From positions 9,925 to 24,316 of the forward strand of contig PMBV01000152.1 of the NCBI GenBank assembly GCA_003153055.1: DNA of 14,392 nucleotides, given 5' to 3'. Position 1 is the first letter of the stretch. The number at the start of each line of letters is the position of its first letter. This DNA is from Myxococcales bacterium. Lineage in GTDB: Bacteria > Myxococcota > Myxococcia > Myxococcales > Myxococcaceae. Positions 7,213-14,386 of this stretch are shown here, piece by piece. The translations under genes and the position numbers were made by a program. The notes beneath the pieces were generated by a model. The model did no database searches. It worked only from the letters and a program-made list of their open reading frames with translations, and was not told the origin of the DNA.

Positions 7213-7832
7213 GCGACGCACGACTCCAGGGGTATTACTTCGTGAGCGACGCGGGCCTGTCGCTCGCAGGGAACGCCAGCGACATCGCCGCTGCCGCGGT
7301 GGCCGGGGTGACGGTGTTGCAGTACCGCGCGAAGGAGGGCACCTCGCGGGACTGCTACGAGGAAGCCCGGGCCCTGAGAGCCCTCTGCCCCAAGGCGCTC
7401 TTCCTGGTGAATGACCGCGTCGACCTCGCGCTGGCGGTGGGGGCAGATGGCGTCCACGTCGGCCAAGACGACCTGCCCTGCGAGGTGGCGAGGGCGCTGC
7501 TCGGCCCCGGGCGCGTCATCGGCGTCACCGCACACTCGGTGGAAGAGGCCCATCGGGCCGAGCGGGCGGGCGCCGACTACGTGGGTGTCGCGCCTATTTT
7601 CAGCACCAAGACCAAGGCCGATGCCGGCCCGGGCCGAGGGGTGGAGTTGGTGCGCGCGGTGCGGGCGGCCGTGTCCATTCCCATCGTGGCCATCGGAGGC
7701 ATCGACCTGACCAACGCAGCCAGCGTCATCGCCGCCGGAGCGGACTCCATTTGCGCCATCTCGGCCGTCGTCCGCAGCCCCGACGTGGGAGCGGAGATCG
7801 CCAAGTTTCAGCGGCTGTTTTCGAGGCGGTGA
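7209..7832 (+). CDS. thiE: Thiamin-phosphate synthase ThiE
   Basis: Joins hydroxymethylpyrimidine diphosphate and thiazole phosphate to form thiamin phosphate, a cytoplasmic TIM-barrel enzyme. The 207 residues match the family. The order of motifs is right: YYFVSDA at the first strand; GVTVLQYRAKEG (usually VQLReK; the QYR form also occurs in the family); FLVNDRVDLALAVGADGVHVGQDDLP, the metal/pyrophosphate region; GVTAHSVEEA; ADYVGVAPIFSTKTKADA; IPIVAIGGI; and GADSICAISAVV. The ATG overlaps the thiM stop codon (ATGA), so translation is probably coupled, and the product ThiM makes is the substrate used here. It is convergent with the PpiC-like lipoprotein gene, with five bases between stop codons. 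Confidence 0.96.
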   Translation: MSDARLQGYYFVSDAGLSLAGNASDIAAAAVAGVTVLQYRAKEGTSRDCYEEARALRALCPKALFLVNDRVDLALAVGADGVHVGQDDLPCEVARALLGPGRVIGVTAHSVEEAHRAERAGADYVGVAPIFSTKTKADAGPGRGVELVRAVRAAVSIPIVAIGGIDLTNAASVIAAGADSICAISAVVRSPDVGAEIAKFQRLFSRR

Positions 7833-7837
7833 CGGCC

Positions 7838-8734
7838 TCAGTCGTCGCTCGAAGAGCCGCGCTTGGTGGGGGCTGGTCGGCGCTCCACCTTGGCGCTCTT
7901 GAGCAGCTCGGCCTCGAGCTGGATCCGTCGGGTCTCCATCGCCTGGGCCTTGAGCAGCATCTCCAGCTTCGGTCGGGCGTCCTCGAGCTTCACCTCGGGA
8001 CCCTCGCGGGTCTCCATCAATCGGAGGATGGCGTACTTGTCCTGGCCGACCGCGATGACGTCGCTTACCGCGCCCGGGGTGAGGGTGTCGATGGCCGGCC
8101 ACCACTCGGGCGGAATCCGGTCGAAGGACAGCGGGGGGAGCTCGTACGGCTTGGAGCCCTCGTCCATCGGCCCGACGATCGCCGTGGCCCGGGCCAGCGC
8201 CACATCCTCGAAGCGCGCCCCGCCGCGGATGGCCGCGAGATCAGCGTCGGCTGCCGCGCGGTTCGGAGCGAGGAGCTCTTGCAGGTGGTACTCGGTGTGG
8301 AGGTGTTTCTGGTGGGCCTCGAAGTAGGCCTTCACCTCGGCCTCGGCGGGGACGGCCCGGTCCACCACCTCTCGCATCCGCAGCAGCTTGGCCAGCTCGA
8401 AGCGGCGGGCGTCACGGAGCTGCACCGAGATCTCCTCCATGTGCTCGAGGAAGGCGTGGTCACGGTCGAGGCCCAGCTGCTCGGCGCGCTGAGCCTCGAG
8501 CTCGGCGAGGACGACCTGGTCGATGGCCTTTTCGCGGGTGAGACTGGAGTCCTTGGGGCCACGGCCGCGGCGGCGGAGCTGGACCTCAGCCTCGGAAACG
8601 GCTCGACCGTTGACCACCACGGCGGTGTCCTTCACCGGGACGGGCGAGTCGGCTGGCTTGGTGTGGCAGGCCGAGGCGAGGAGGAGGCAGGGGACGGCGG
8701 CGGAGAAGATGGGATGGCGCATCGGGCCTGACAT
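7838..8734 (-). CDS. PpiC/SurA-type peptidyl-prolyl isomerase lipoprotein
   Basis: A 298-residue predicted periplasmic lipoprotein: signal peptide with lipobox LASAC (Cys23). A SurA_N-like helical chaperone region (about 37-130) starts from AVVVNGRAVSEAEV and continues with LTREKAIDQVVLAELEAQRAEQLGLD. A parvulin-type PpiC domain (about 147-245) follows, containing EYHLQELL, GGARFEDVA, LPPLSFDRIPPEWWPAIDTLTPGAVSDVI and YAILRLMETR. It ends in a charged Lys/Arg tail then SSSDD. Such proteins help fold or deliver exported proteins. ATG 8734 or ATG 8722 are both possible starts; neither has a convincing ribosome site, and the DNA just upstream is the T-rich tail of the terminator. It is the next gene after the decaheme cytochrome on the same strand, so a helper role for it is a reasonable inference. 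In PpiC domains this divergent, isomerase activity is not assured. Confidence 0.85.
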   Translation of the reverse strand: MSGPMRHPIFSAAVPCLLLASACHTKPADSPVPVKDTAVVVNGRAVSEAEVQLRRRGRGPKDSSLTREKAIDQVVLAELEAQRAEQLGLDRDHAFLEHMEEISVQLRDARRFELAKLLRMREVVDRAVPAEAEVKAYFEAHQKHLHTEYHLQELLAPNRAAADADLAAIRGGARFEDVALARATAIVGPMDEGSKPYELPPLSFDRIPPEWWPAIDTLTPGAVSDVIAVGQDKYAILRLMETREGPEVKLEDARPKLEMLLKAQAMETRRIQLEAELLKSAKVERRPAPTKRGSSSDD

Positions 8735-8743
8735 AGCAGAAGG

Positions 8744-8781
8744 CAAAAAGAAGCCACCCGGCGAGGAGTCCGCCGGGTGGC
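8744..8781 (-). terminator. Rho-independent terminator of the decaheme cytochrome gene
   Basis: A perfect 11-bp stem, GCCACCCGGCG (8753-8763) against its complement at 8771-8781, with a seven-base loop. On the minus strand it is followed by TTCTTTTTG (8752-8744). It lies about 20 bases after the cytochrome stop codon and only about 10 bases before the first ATG of the PPIase gene. Confidence 0.9.
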
Positions 8782-8803
8782 CTGGAACCTCAGTTCCGGT
8801 CAG

Positions 8804-11257
8804 CTACTTGTTCGGGTGGAAGGCGACGTCAGAGACCCGACCCTTGCCGTGGCACACGGCGCAGGCCTCGCCGAAGCTGTCCTTGAGCGATGAGCGTGGA
8901 GCGTCGATCGAGCCGCCGTTCAGCTGCATGTGGGCTTTGGCCACCGCAGTGTCGTGGCAACCAGCGCAGGCCGAGGCGATGGGGCTCCTGACTTTGTCGC
9001 TGTCGTTTGGCACGCTGTGTCGAGCGTCGAGCACCGCGGTTCGGCTGAGACCATCGCCGTCCACATGGACCGATGACTCGAGAGCCGTTGCCGGCACCGC
9101 CTCGACCGCGAAAGTCCCGGCCTTGTGGCACGCGAGGCAGTTGCCCTTGATCTGCGGGAAGGTCACATCGGCCGCATCCCCGAACCCGTAGCCGCGCGAC
9201 GAGACGGTGGGGAAAGCGTAGGGCACCGTTCGAATACTCGATGAATGCCATCCGTGAATGAGGTTCTTGAAGTCGACCGGAACCTCGGGCCACACCAACG
9301 GGTTGGTGGTCGAGACCTTGTTGGCCAGCAGCCAGGTGTTCAGCGCCGGCGCGCCGCTGGTATTGGCAGTCACCTTCGCCGCGAAGTCCGTGGCATCCGC
9401 AGTGCGCCCCGTCGAGGCGAAGTTCGGATTGTGGCACATCACGCACACCTGAGTGTTGTTGACGCGGTTGCCGCCGTGCAGCGACAGAATCTCGTGGCAG
9501 TTGAGACACTTGGCGTCGTCCACCACCACCCGGCGGGCGTCCTTGGCGTTCAGGTTGGCCGTCGCTGACGGCGTCGGGCGCGCCCACGTCTTGGCGGTCG
9601 GGTCCATCGGCGTCGTGTAGCCGAGGCTCTGGTTGAAATAGCCCTGGAGCGCGACCGCCTTCATCGACGCTCCCACGGGCCACGGGGCCGGCGTCAGGGT
9701 GGCCTGGAACGTGCCTGCAGCGGCATCGACGGTGGTGAGCGTGCCTTGCGTGCCGGCGTTGCCGCGGAGGGACGCGAGCGAAACCGTGTTGGGCTGGCCA
9801 GCGCCGGCGTCGACCGCGCCGAAGTTCGTGTAGTCGCCCGACCCGTTGCCGTAGGCCACTATGAACGTGGGGCCGCTGGTGAAGGTTGCGGGGAGCGCGT
9901 AGCCGGTTAGGTCCATCGCGGTACCGTCCTTGAGGATCTGGAAGTCGACCACCGGAACCGTCGGTGCGCCGGCACCCGCGTCGAGCTCGGCAACCTTGAC
10001 AATCTTGTACTCGAAGTTGGAGAGCTTCACGCCTGCGTCATCGGCCGGAACGCTGGGGTTGTGCGGAGTCGCGAACTCGCTGATGTGGGCCGCTTCGACC
10101 GAGATGCTGAGCGCGGTGGTCGCGACGGTCGGACCGTGGCACTTGAGGCACATGCTGTTGTCCGCCGGGCCGCCCTTATGGTTGGGAGTGGCTCCAGCAA
10201 AGGTCACGTTGTCGTGGCACGACCCGCAGGCCTCGATGCTGGGGAAATTCTTCCAGTTGTCACCCTGGGGGGTCTTGTTCACGTCCGTCGCGTCCGCGCT
10301 GTGGCACTTGCGGCAGTCGCGCAGGTCCTGTGGGACCGTGACGTCAGAGAACAGAGAGTTGCCGATGTTGTACACGCCACCCGCCTTCACCGACGGCAGG
10401 CTGCTGCCGGAGTGGATCTTGTGGATGAACACCTTCATGTCGACCGTCACGATACCGGCGTCGGAGGCTGCAAGGTTGCCTGGGTTGTGGCACGTCACGC
10501 AGTACTCGGTGTCGTAGCGGCTACCGTGGGCGATGAGCTGGCCGTGGCACTGGTTGCAGTTGTTGACGTTGACGATCTTCCGGGTGACCGTCACTGCTCC
10601 ACCCGCGGGCACGAAGTCGAAGACCGCGTTCACCGGCGGGATGGCGGCACTCGCGCCGGCCGGCGTGCCGGAGATCTGCAGGCCGACCCGGTGTGTAAGG
10701 CTCGCGTCATAGGCCACGGGGGCCGAGGTGAGGTTGGTGGCGAACGTGTAGACGTAGGTCCCGTCGCCGTTGTCGACCAGCGTGCCGTAGGCGGAACCGG
10801 CCCGCTTTCGCTCCGTCGTCGGACGCAGGCCGATGCCAACGCTGGTTCCGGCGTCGGTCTTCACGTAGTTCTCCCAGTTACCGGAGCCCGCGTCGGTCGG
10901 CAGGGTCAGGTGGGCGATATCGATGGCCACCAAGGCGTCTGCGATGCCTACCGCGCCGCGCCCGAAGCCGTCCTTCACCGAGAAGGTCACCACCGGAACG
11001 CCGTTGGTCACGACAGCCGAGGTAATGGTTCCGGTGAGGCTTGCGACCGACTCCGCCGCGATGTTGAACACCTTCCCCGCCGAGGGCCCGATTGGGCCGG
11101 CATCGCCCGTGGCACCTGTGGAACCCGTCGAGCCGGTGGCGCCTGGGTCACCAGCGGGCCCCGGATCGCCCTGTTTCCCCTGTGGACCTGGACAACCGAA
11201 GACGAACACAACTGCGCAACACAACAGGATGCGCGCGGAATTCCTGACGATGTTCAT
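8804..11257 (-). CDS. Decaheme c-type cytochrome lipoprotein, OmcA/MtrC family, with collagen-like stalk
   Basis: An 817-residue multiheme cytochrome. Signal peptide with lipobox VFGC (Cys22), then a collagen-like stretch of about 12 Gly-X-Y triplets (24-57), then a beta-rich domain (about 60-230). There are ten CxxCH haem-binding sites: 234, 253, 315, 344, 370 and 584, 605, 707, 764, 799. They fall into two pentahaem clusters separated by a second beta-rich domain (about 400-570), the layout of the OmcA/MtrC family of outer-membrane decahaem cytochromes, which pass electrons to extracellular acceptors. ATG 11257 has GAGGGG four bases upstream. No MtrA/MtrB-type periplasmic cytochrome or porin gene is present in the window, so the electron route cannot be inferred. 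DAG tripeptides recur in loops (for example near 122, 135, 266, 407, 426, 483). An intrinsic terminator follows. Confidence 0.93.
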   Translation of the reverse strand: MNIVRNSARILLCCAVVFVFGCPGPQGKQGDPGPAGDPGATGSTGSTGATGDAGPIGPSAGKVFNIAAESVASLTGTITSAVVTNGVPVVTFSVKDGFGRGAVGIADALVAIDIAHLTLPTDAGSGNWENYVKTDAGTSVGIGLRPTTERKRAGSAYGTLVDNGDGTYVYTFATNLTSAPVAYDASLTHRVGLQISGTPAGASAAIPPVNAVFDFVPAGGAVTVTRKIVNVNNCNQCHGQLIAHGSRYDTEYCVTCHNPGNLAASDAGIVTVDMKVFIHKIHSGSSLPSVKAGGVYNIGNSLFSDVTVPQDLRDCRKCHSADATDVNKTPQGDNWKNFPSIEACGSCHDNVTFAGATPNHKGGPADNSMCLKCHGPTVATTALSISVEAAHISEFATPHNPSVPADDAGVKLSNFEYKIVKVAELDAGAGAPTVPVVDFQILKDGTAMDLTGYALPATFTSGPTFIVAYGNGSGDYTNFGAVDAGAGQPNTVSLASLRGNAGTQGTLTTVDAAAGTFQATLTPAPWPVGASMKAVALQGYFNQSLGYTTPMDPTAKTWARPTPSATANLNAKDARRVVVDDAKCLNCHEILSLHGGNRVNNTQVCVMCHNPNFASTGRTADATDFAAKVTANTSGAPALNTWLLANKVSTTNPLVWPEVPVDFKNLIHGWHSSSIRTVPYAFPTVSSRGYGFGDAADVTFPQIKGNCLACHKAGTFAVEAVPATALESSVHVDGDGLSRTAVLDARHSVPNDSDKVRSPIASACAGCHDTAVAKAHMQLNGGSIDAPRSSLKDSFGEACAVCHGKGRVSDVAFHPNK

Positions 11258-11599
11258 ATGACCCCTCGCGTGGCTCGACCGAGTGACGGCTCAACAACTC
11301 GCTCGCCCCGTGCACGTATCGGTCCTAGCGCCAAGATCCTTGAATCCGGGCGAATTCTCAGCGCGTTCGAAGTGATTCGTGCACTTCCTGCGATCGGTTC
11401 TCCAAGGGTGCGCAAGACTTGGTGGGTTCCAGCCGACTCGGCGAGTGAGGATTCGCACCTTTGCCATAGTGGAATGCGGCGCTGAGATTAGTGCCACTAA
11501 AGGCGGGCGTGTTCGAGTCTGCCTTGGTTGGTCTAGCTCGGCTGCAGTTGTTGCCTAACGTCGCCACGCCGACGCCGGTTTTCTTGAGACCCGAGAGAA
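11258..11599. other. 342-bp stretch without a recognisable gene
   Basis: This lies between the divergent cytochrome and S74-type genes and should hold the promoters of both. I see no convincing -35/-10 pair, sigma54 site, riboswitch or long inverted repeat. Open frames on both strands here have no family-like sequence. Base composition looks somewhat less GC-rich than in the genes to the left. Confidence 0.6.
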
Positions 11600-12934
11600 A
11601 TGTCTGCGCTGACGGCGCTGGGGTCGGTGGAGGTGGGGCAGCGCACCACCTCCACTGCCAGGACGAGACTCGTGGTTGACGACGACGCCACACCAGCACT
11701 CGGAATTGTCTGTCCAGTGGCGGAGCGACCTCAGTGCGAGCGAGAGGATCGCATCGGTTCCTTCGCGCTGGTTGCGGGCTTCGTCGCGAACAACTCTGGC
11801 CATGGCCTCCGCACAGTCGGTCGGGCCCGGGTTGCTCAGCTCCAGACACGCGCGGCGGAGTTGCAGGGCAGGCGGACGAAGGTGACCGCGCTTCAGACCG
11901 CGCAAGCTACTACGACCAGCAATGTGACCGCGCTTCAGACGACGGTGGCGACGTTAAAGAGAGGCGAGGGGAATGTTGTGACGGGCAAAGACGCCTTCGT
12001 TGGCGCCGGGGGTTCCAACACGGCCTCGGCCGGATATTCCGTGGTGGGCGGTGGCGCTAACAACATAGCGTCGGGATTCGTTGCGACCGTGGCCGGAGGC
12101 GGTAGCAACACTGCGTCGGGTACCTTTGCGGCCGTGGCCGGGGGTACGCGTAACACTGCGTCTGGATGGACCAGCTTGGCTGCCGGCTACATGGCCAACG
12201 CACAGTACGATGGCTGCTTCGTCTGGGGCGATTTTGACAATCAGCGGCAGGCGCAGGTTAGCTTCGACCAGGGGAATCAATGGATGGTCTACGCCTCGGG
12301 CGGCGTCGTCTTCCGGAGTTCTAGCTCGGGTTCGAGCGGGGTCTCCCTGGCCCCCGGTGGCGGTGCTTGGAACTCTCTATCGGACCGCAATGCCAAGGAT
12401 TCCTTCGCTACGATCTCTCCGACTGAGGTGCTCGAGAAGGTGGTGGCGATGCCAGTCTCCAGTTGGGCCTATAAGACAGAGAAGGGCGTCACTCACCTCG
12501 GGCCGATGGCCCAAGACTTCTACGAGGCCTTCAAACTCGGCAGTGACGACCACCTCATGGCGCAGGATACGTGCCTGGCTTCAGGAGCGCACTCCCACCT
12601 GGAGTCGCCAGGAGGGCGAGTGCTTACGGTGGGCTCTCTCCTCTTCTCGCGGGTGCGGTCAGAGAAGTGCCAACACCGACCTGGGCGTCCTCAATACGAG
12701 GCGGCGAAGATCGCGTCGAGCGCGGGGGTGTCGATCGAGCAATCGAGCCAGCCGTCCAACTCGGCCGGGTCGGTGAGTGCCACACGCGCTCGGGGCGGGT
12801 GGTGGTTCACCCTGCCAGACGGAGACGATGAAGTGCGCCGAGTTCGGCTCGAGGGAAGTCGTCCTCGAGTCGTGAAGCGTCGGCGTACGCTGACCCTGCC
12901 CGGCAATCAGCTCCTCCCGTCCCGAGTGAGGTGA
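11600..12934 (+). CDS. YadA-head-like / peptidase S74 protein with atypical ends (possibly decayed)
   Basis: A 444-codon open frame whose middle is clearly a surface or fibre protein. Residues 77-121 form a coiled-coil-like segment with a 14-residue repeat (VTALQT twice). Residues 137-196 hold four tandem head-type repeats of 14-15 residues (GGSNTAS, GGANNIAS, GGSNTAS, GTRNTAS). A short strand-rich part follows, then an S74 intramolecular-chaperone-like segment at 259-317 (SDRNAKDSF, WAYKTEKGVTHLGPMAQDFYEAFKLG). S74 domains aid trimerisation and can cleave themselves off. Both ends are odd. The first ~75 residues have no signal peptide or family resemblance, and after about 318 the expected end of S74 is replaced by unrelated sequence for ~125 codons. 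Start ATG 11600 has only a weak GAGAGA upstream. It may be a functional fusion or a fragment in a rearranged region. Confidence 0.55.
   Translation: MSALTALGSVEVGQRTTSTARTRLVVDDDATPALGIVCPVAERPQCEREDRIGSFALVAGFVANNSGHGLRTVGRARVAQLQTRAAELQGRRTKVTALQTAQATTTSNVTALQTTVATLKRGEGNVVTGKDAFVGAGGSNTASAGYSVVGGGANNIASGFVATVAGGGSNTASGTFAAVAGGTRNTASGWTSLAAGYMANAQYDGCFVWGDFDNQRQAQVSFDQGNQWMVYASGGVVFRSSSSGSSGVSLAPGGGAWNSLSDRNAKDSFATISPTEVLEKVVAMPVSSWAYKTEKGVTHLGPMAQDFYEAFKLGSDDHLMAQDTCLASGAHSHLESPGGRVLTVGSLLFSRVRSEKCQHRPGRPQYEAAKIASSAGVSIEQSSQPSNSAGSVSATRARGGWWFTLPDGDDEVRRVRLEGSRPRVVKRRRTLTLPGNQLLPSRVR
11882..11940 (+). repeat. 17-bp direct repeat encoding the VTALQT coil unit
   Basis: The identical 17-mer starting GTGACCGCGC occurs at 11882-11898 and 11924-11940, 42 bases apart, which equals 14 codons. 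It encodes the duplicated VTALQT heptad-like unit of the coiled coil and marks recent unit duplication. Confidence 0.8.
12008..12187 (+). repeat. Four tandem head repeats (about 45 bp each) in the S74-type gene
   Basis: Four consecutive units of 14-15 codons, each with a Gly-Gly/Gly-Thr turn followed by N-(T/I)-A-S and ending in VVG, VAG or AAG. Units 3 and 4 are the most similar at DNA level (shared GCCGTGGCCGG and AACACTGCGTC). They correspond to the beta-roll or left-handed helix repeats of trimeric adhesin heads. Confidence 0.75.
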
Positions 12935-12989
12935 GCAATGAGGGGCTCGGGGCGACGGTGATGACGGCCGATCGAGCAGCGAGCTGCGG
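12558..12989. other. 430-bp stretch without recognisable coding content
   Basis: This begins where the S74-like similarity stops and ends at the toxin gene. It is nominally covered by the tail of the upstream open frame, but that translation is unlike any domain I know and is Arg/Ser-rich. On the minus strand a 71-codon frame (12691-12906) ends in a protein-like segment containing LDGWLDCSIDTPALDAIF, possibly the last part of a lost gene. I could not assign it. Confidence 0.5.
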
Positions 12990-13403
12990 TCAGCGGCGGA
13001 ATGGGTCGAACGACCGGACGCCCGTGCGCTCGACATCGCGGACGTTCCTCGTGACCAAGGTGAGGTCGTGGACCAAGGCGGTCGCGGCGAGCAGTCCGTC
13101 GACCGTCGGCACCGGGTCAGGCACGTTGAGCGCGCCCCATCGGTCCGCGACCTCTGCGTCCACCGGGAGGACCCGATCAGCGAAGGTCTCGGTCAGGCGA
13201 AGGAGCCATTGCTCGATGGCGAGCGCCGCGGTCGAGTCTCTCCTCCGGACTGACTCGATGCCTCGCCGGATCTCGCCGAGCACCATCACGCTCGTGAACA
13301 GCTCGGCATCTGCGGCTTGATCGAACCAAGCGCGCACGCCCGCATCCGCTCGCGCTCCCTTGCGAAGCTCCGAGAGGACGTTCGTGTCGAGGAGCCAACT
13401 CAC
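12990..13403 (-). CDS. PIN-domain toxin, FitB/VapC type
   Basis: A 137-residue PIN-domain ribonuclease, the toxin of a type II toxin-antitoxin pair; such proteins cleave RNA using a Mg/Mn site of acidic residues. Visible are the N-terminal LLDTNVLSELRKG with Asp6, the central VMVLGEIRRGI with its Glu, VDGLLAATAL with the third acidic residue, and VTRNVRDVE near the end. FDPF closes the protein as in FitB homologues. All acidic active-site positions appear intact, so the toxin looks functional. Its ATG overlaps the antitoxin stop codon (ATGA), so translation is coupled. The best match by pattern is the FitAB subgroup. Confidence 0.93.
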   Translation of the reverse strand: MSWLLDTNVLSELRKGARADAGVRAWFDQAADAELFTSVMVLGEIRRGIESVRRRDSTAALAIEQWLLRLTETFADRVLPVDAEVADRWGALNVPDPVPTVDGLLAATALVHDLTLVTRNVRDVERTGVRSFDPFRR

Positions 13404-13633
13404 CAGTGTACGTCGCGGGGAAAGTCGCGTGGTGGCGAGAGTTCCTCGTCGGTGAGGACGTTGGGCATCGAGGTCAAGAAGGCTTTGAAGCCAGGGCGTT
13501 CGAGGTCCGCGGAGAGCGCCTGGGCCAGAATGAGCCGGTGCTCGGCCTCAGCGGACCGACCGTGTCGCGCCGCGCGCTCCTTCAACGCACGGACGAGCTC
13601 GGCGTCGAGTTCTCGCACAATGAGTTGAGCCAT
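13400..13633 (-). CDS. FitA-type ribbon-helix-helix antitoxin
   Basis: A 77-residue antitoxin. Residues 1-40 are the ribbon-helix-helix DNA-binding part: a strand AQLIVRELD, then LVRALKERAARHGRSAEAEHRLILAQAL with the helix-turn-helix-like GRSAEAEHR typical of FitA. The C-terminal 30 residues, ending SPPRDFPRDVHW, form the usual tail that occupies the toxin active site. It should neutralise the PIN toxin and repress the operon through the palindrome just upstream. AAGGA directly abuts ATG 13633 with no spacer, so initiation is unusual or leaderless; the start is nevertheless fixed by family similarity. Confidence 0.9.
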   Translation of the reverse strand: MAQLIVRELDAELVRALKERAARHGRSAEAEHRLILAQALSADLERPGFKAFLTSMPNVLTDEELSPPRDFPRDVHW

Positions 13634-13638
13634 TCCTT

Positions 13639-13660
13639 GTTGATATCAACGATATCAACA
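13639..13660. promoter_or_regulatory. Palindromic operator of the toxin-antitoxin operon
   Basis: A perfect 12-bp palindrome, GTTGATATCAAC (13639-13650), is followed at once by a direct repeat of its right part, GATATCAAC (13651-13659). It starts only six bases upstream of the antitoxin ATG, where a dimeric or tetrameric ribbon-helix-helix antitoxin would bind to autoregulate. The AT-rich core is conspicuous in this GC-rich DNA and probably overlaps the promoter. Confidence 0.75.
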
Positions 13661-13868
13661 TCCATCAAGCGCCTTCCGGTCCTCCAGGCCCGCCGCGGCT
13701 CAGGGCTTCGGCGCGACGGAGATCATCCTCGCTCCTGCGAAGGTGCCCATGAGGGTCATCCACAGGGCTTCGAGACACTGTCTCTCGACGCGAAGAAGCC
13801 GCTCCCCGCCTCGAGCGCCACCGCTTCGACCGATCGACCCCCGTGAGGTGGAGCGAAATGTCCCACAT
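13661..13868. other. About 200 bp upstream of the toxin-antitoxin operon, no gene assigned
   Basis: Short frames are open on both strands but none shows a recognisable domain, ribosome site or family-like start. No tRNA, hairpin terminator or repeat was found. Confidence 0.5.
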
Positions 13869-14168
13869 TCAATACACGAATGCGGCACCGGCGTCGGGCG
13901 CCGAGTTATTCGACTTGTCGCCGCCGACGGTGACAGCGGCTGAGGCCTCGCCGTTCGCTCCGACCGCCAACGTCGCGCCGTCCGACGACAGCGCCACCGA
14001 GCAGCCGAAGGAATCCAGTGCCTCGGTGTTGGGGGCCTTCACATAGACTGACTGTCCCCATACTCCACCGGCTTGGGTGAAAAGGTAGGCCGCCCCTGCC
14101 GACTCATATGAATCGTCGCCTGCGTTGCCATTGATTCCCGTTGCCGCTGAGTCCTCCCCGGGGGCCCC
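13869..14168 (-). pseudogene. FG-GAP (integrin-like beta-propeller) repeat protein, C-terminal fragment
   Basis: On the minus strand a 99-residue frame ends at TGA 13871-13869 and reads as one and a half FG-GAP blades: GAPGEDSAATGINGN at its beginning, AGAAYLFTQAGGVWGQSVYVKAP, then FGCSVALSSDGATLAVGANGEASAA, and SNNSAPDAGAAFVY at the end. In full-length relatives GAPGEDS is preceded by LAV and many more blades. Here an in-frame TGA (14171-14169) sits directly in front of it and the upstream DNA is unrelated, so the 5' part has been lost. No start codon with a ribosome site precedes the fragment. Full-length family members are exported surface proteins; this fragment is presumably not expressed. 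Confidence 0.8.
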
Positions 14169-14386
14169 TCAGGTCTGATTCGTGGTTTCGACCGGCAGCG
14201 GCCGTCGCTGGTGGCAGATGTAGGCGCTCCGTGCCGCCGGCGCGATTTTCGGCACGGCTGCCGGTTTCTGGACCTTGCTGGGTGATTTCCTGATCCACTG
14301 GCAGCGGGAGAAAAGCGGGGACGGAGCCGGCGGGCCCCGCCCCCTCAACAACCGCTGGGAGAAAAGCCAGCAAGGAGCATTCGATC
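14169..14386. mobile_element. Possible end of an insertion element or other foreign segment
   Basis: Starts exactly where the FG-GAP reading frame breaks and runs, without recognisable coding sequence, up to a new plus-strand start codon at 14387. It contains an 11-bp direct repeat, GGGAGAAAAGC (14306-14316 and 14357-14367), and a small stem CAGCG/CGCTG near 14203-14217. A 100-200-bp non-coding end in front of a transposase gene would look like this, but no terminal repeat or transposase is visible inside the window, so the type cannot be stated. Confidence 0.35.

Noticed and set aside
11087..11186. Gly-X-Y stretch as a tandem DNA repeat or CRISPR-like array
   Set aside because: It is a coding collagen-like repeat directly after a lipobox; there are no spacers.
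10061..11485. Long plus-strand frame antisense to the cytochrome
   Set aside because: It mirrors the codon structure of the decaheme gene, whose ten CxxCH motifs prove the other strand is coding.
11545..11575. Integron attC-like GCCTAAC near 11553
   Set aside because: No matching inverse core site or paired stem within a plausible distance.
11358..11849. 163-codon minus-strand open frame upstream of the cytochrome
   Set aside because: Arg/Pro/Ser-rich, no domain, overlaps the S74-type gene antisense; consistent with chance openness in GC-rich DNA.
12659..13036. 125-codon minus-strand frame between S74-type gene and toxin
   Set aside because: Overlaps the toxin gene in another frame and shows no recognisable protein pattern.
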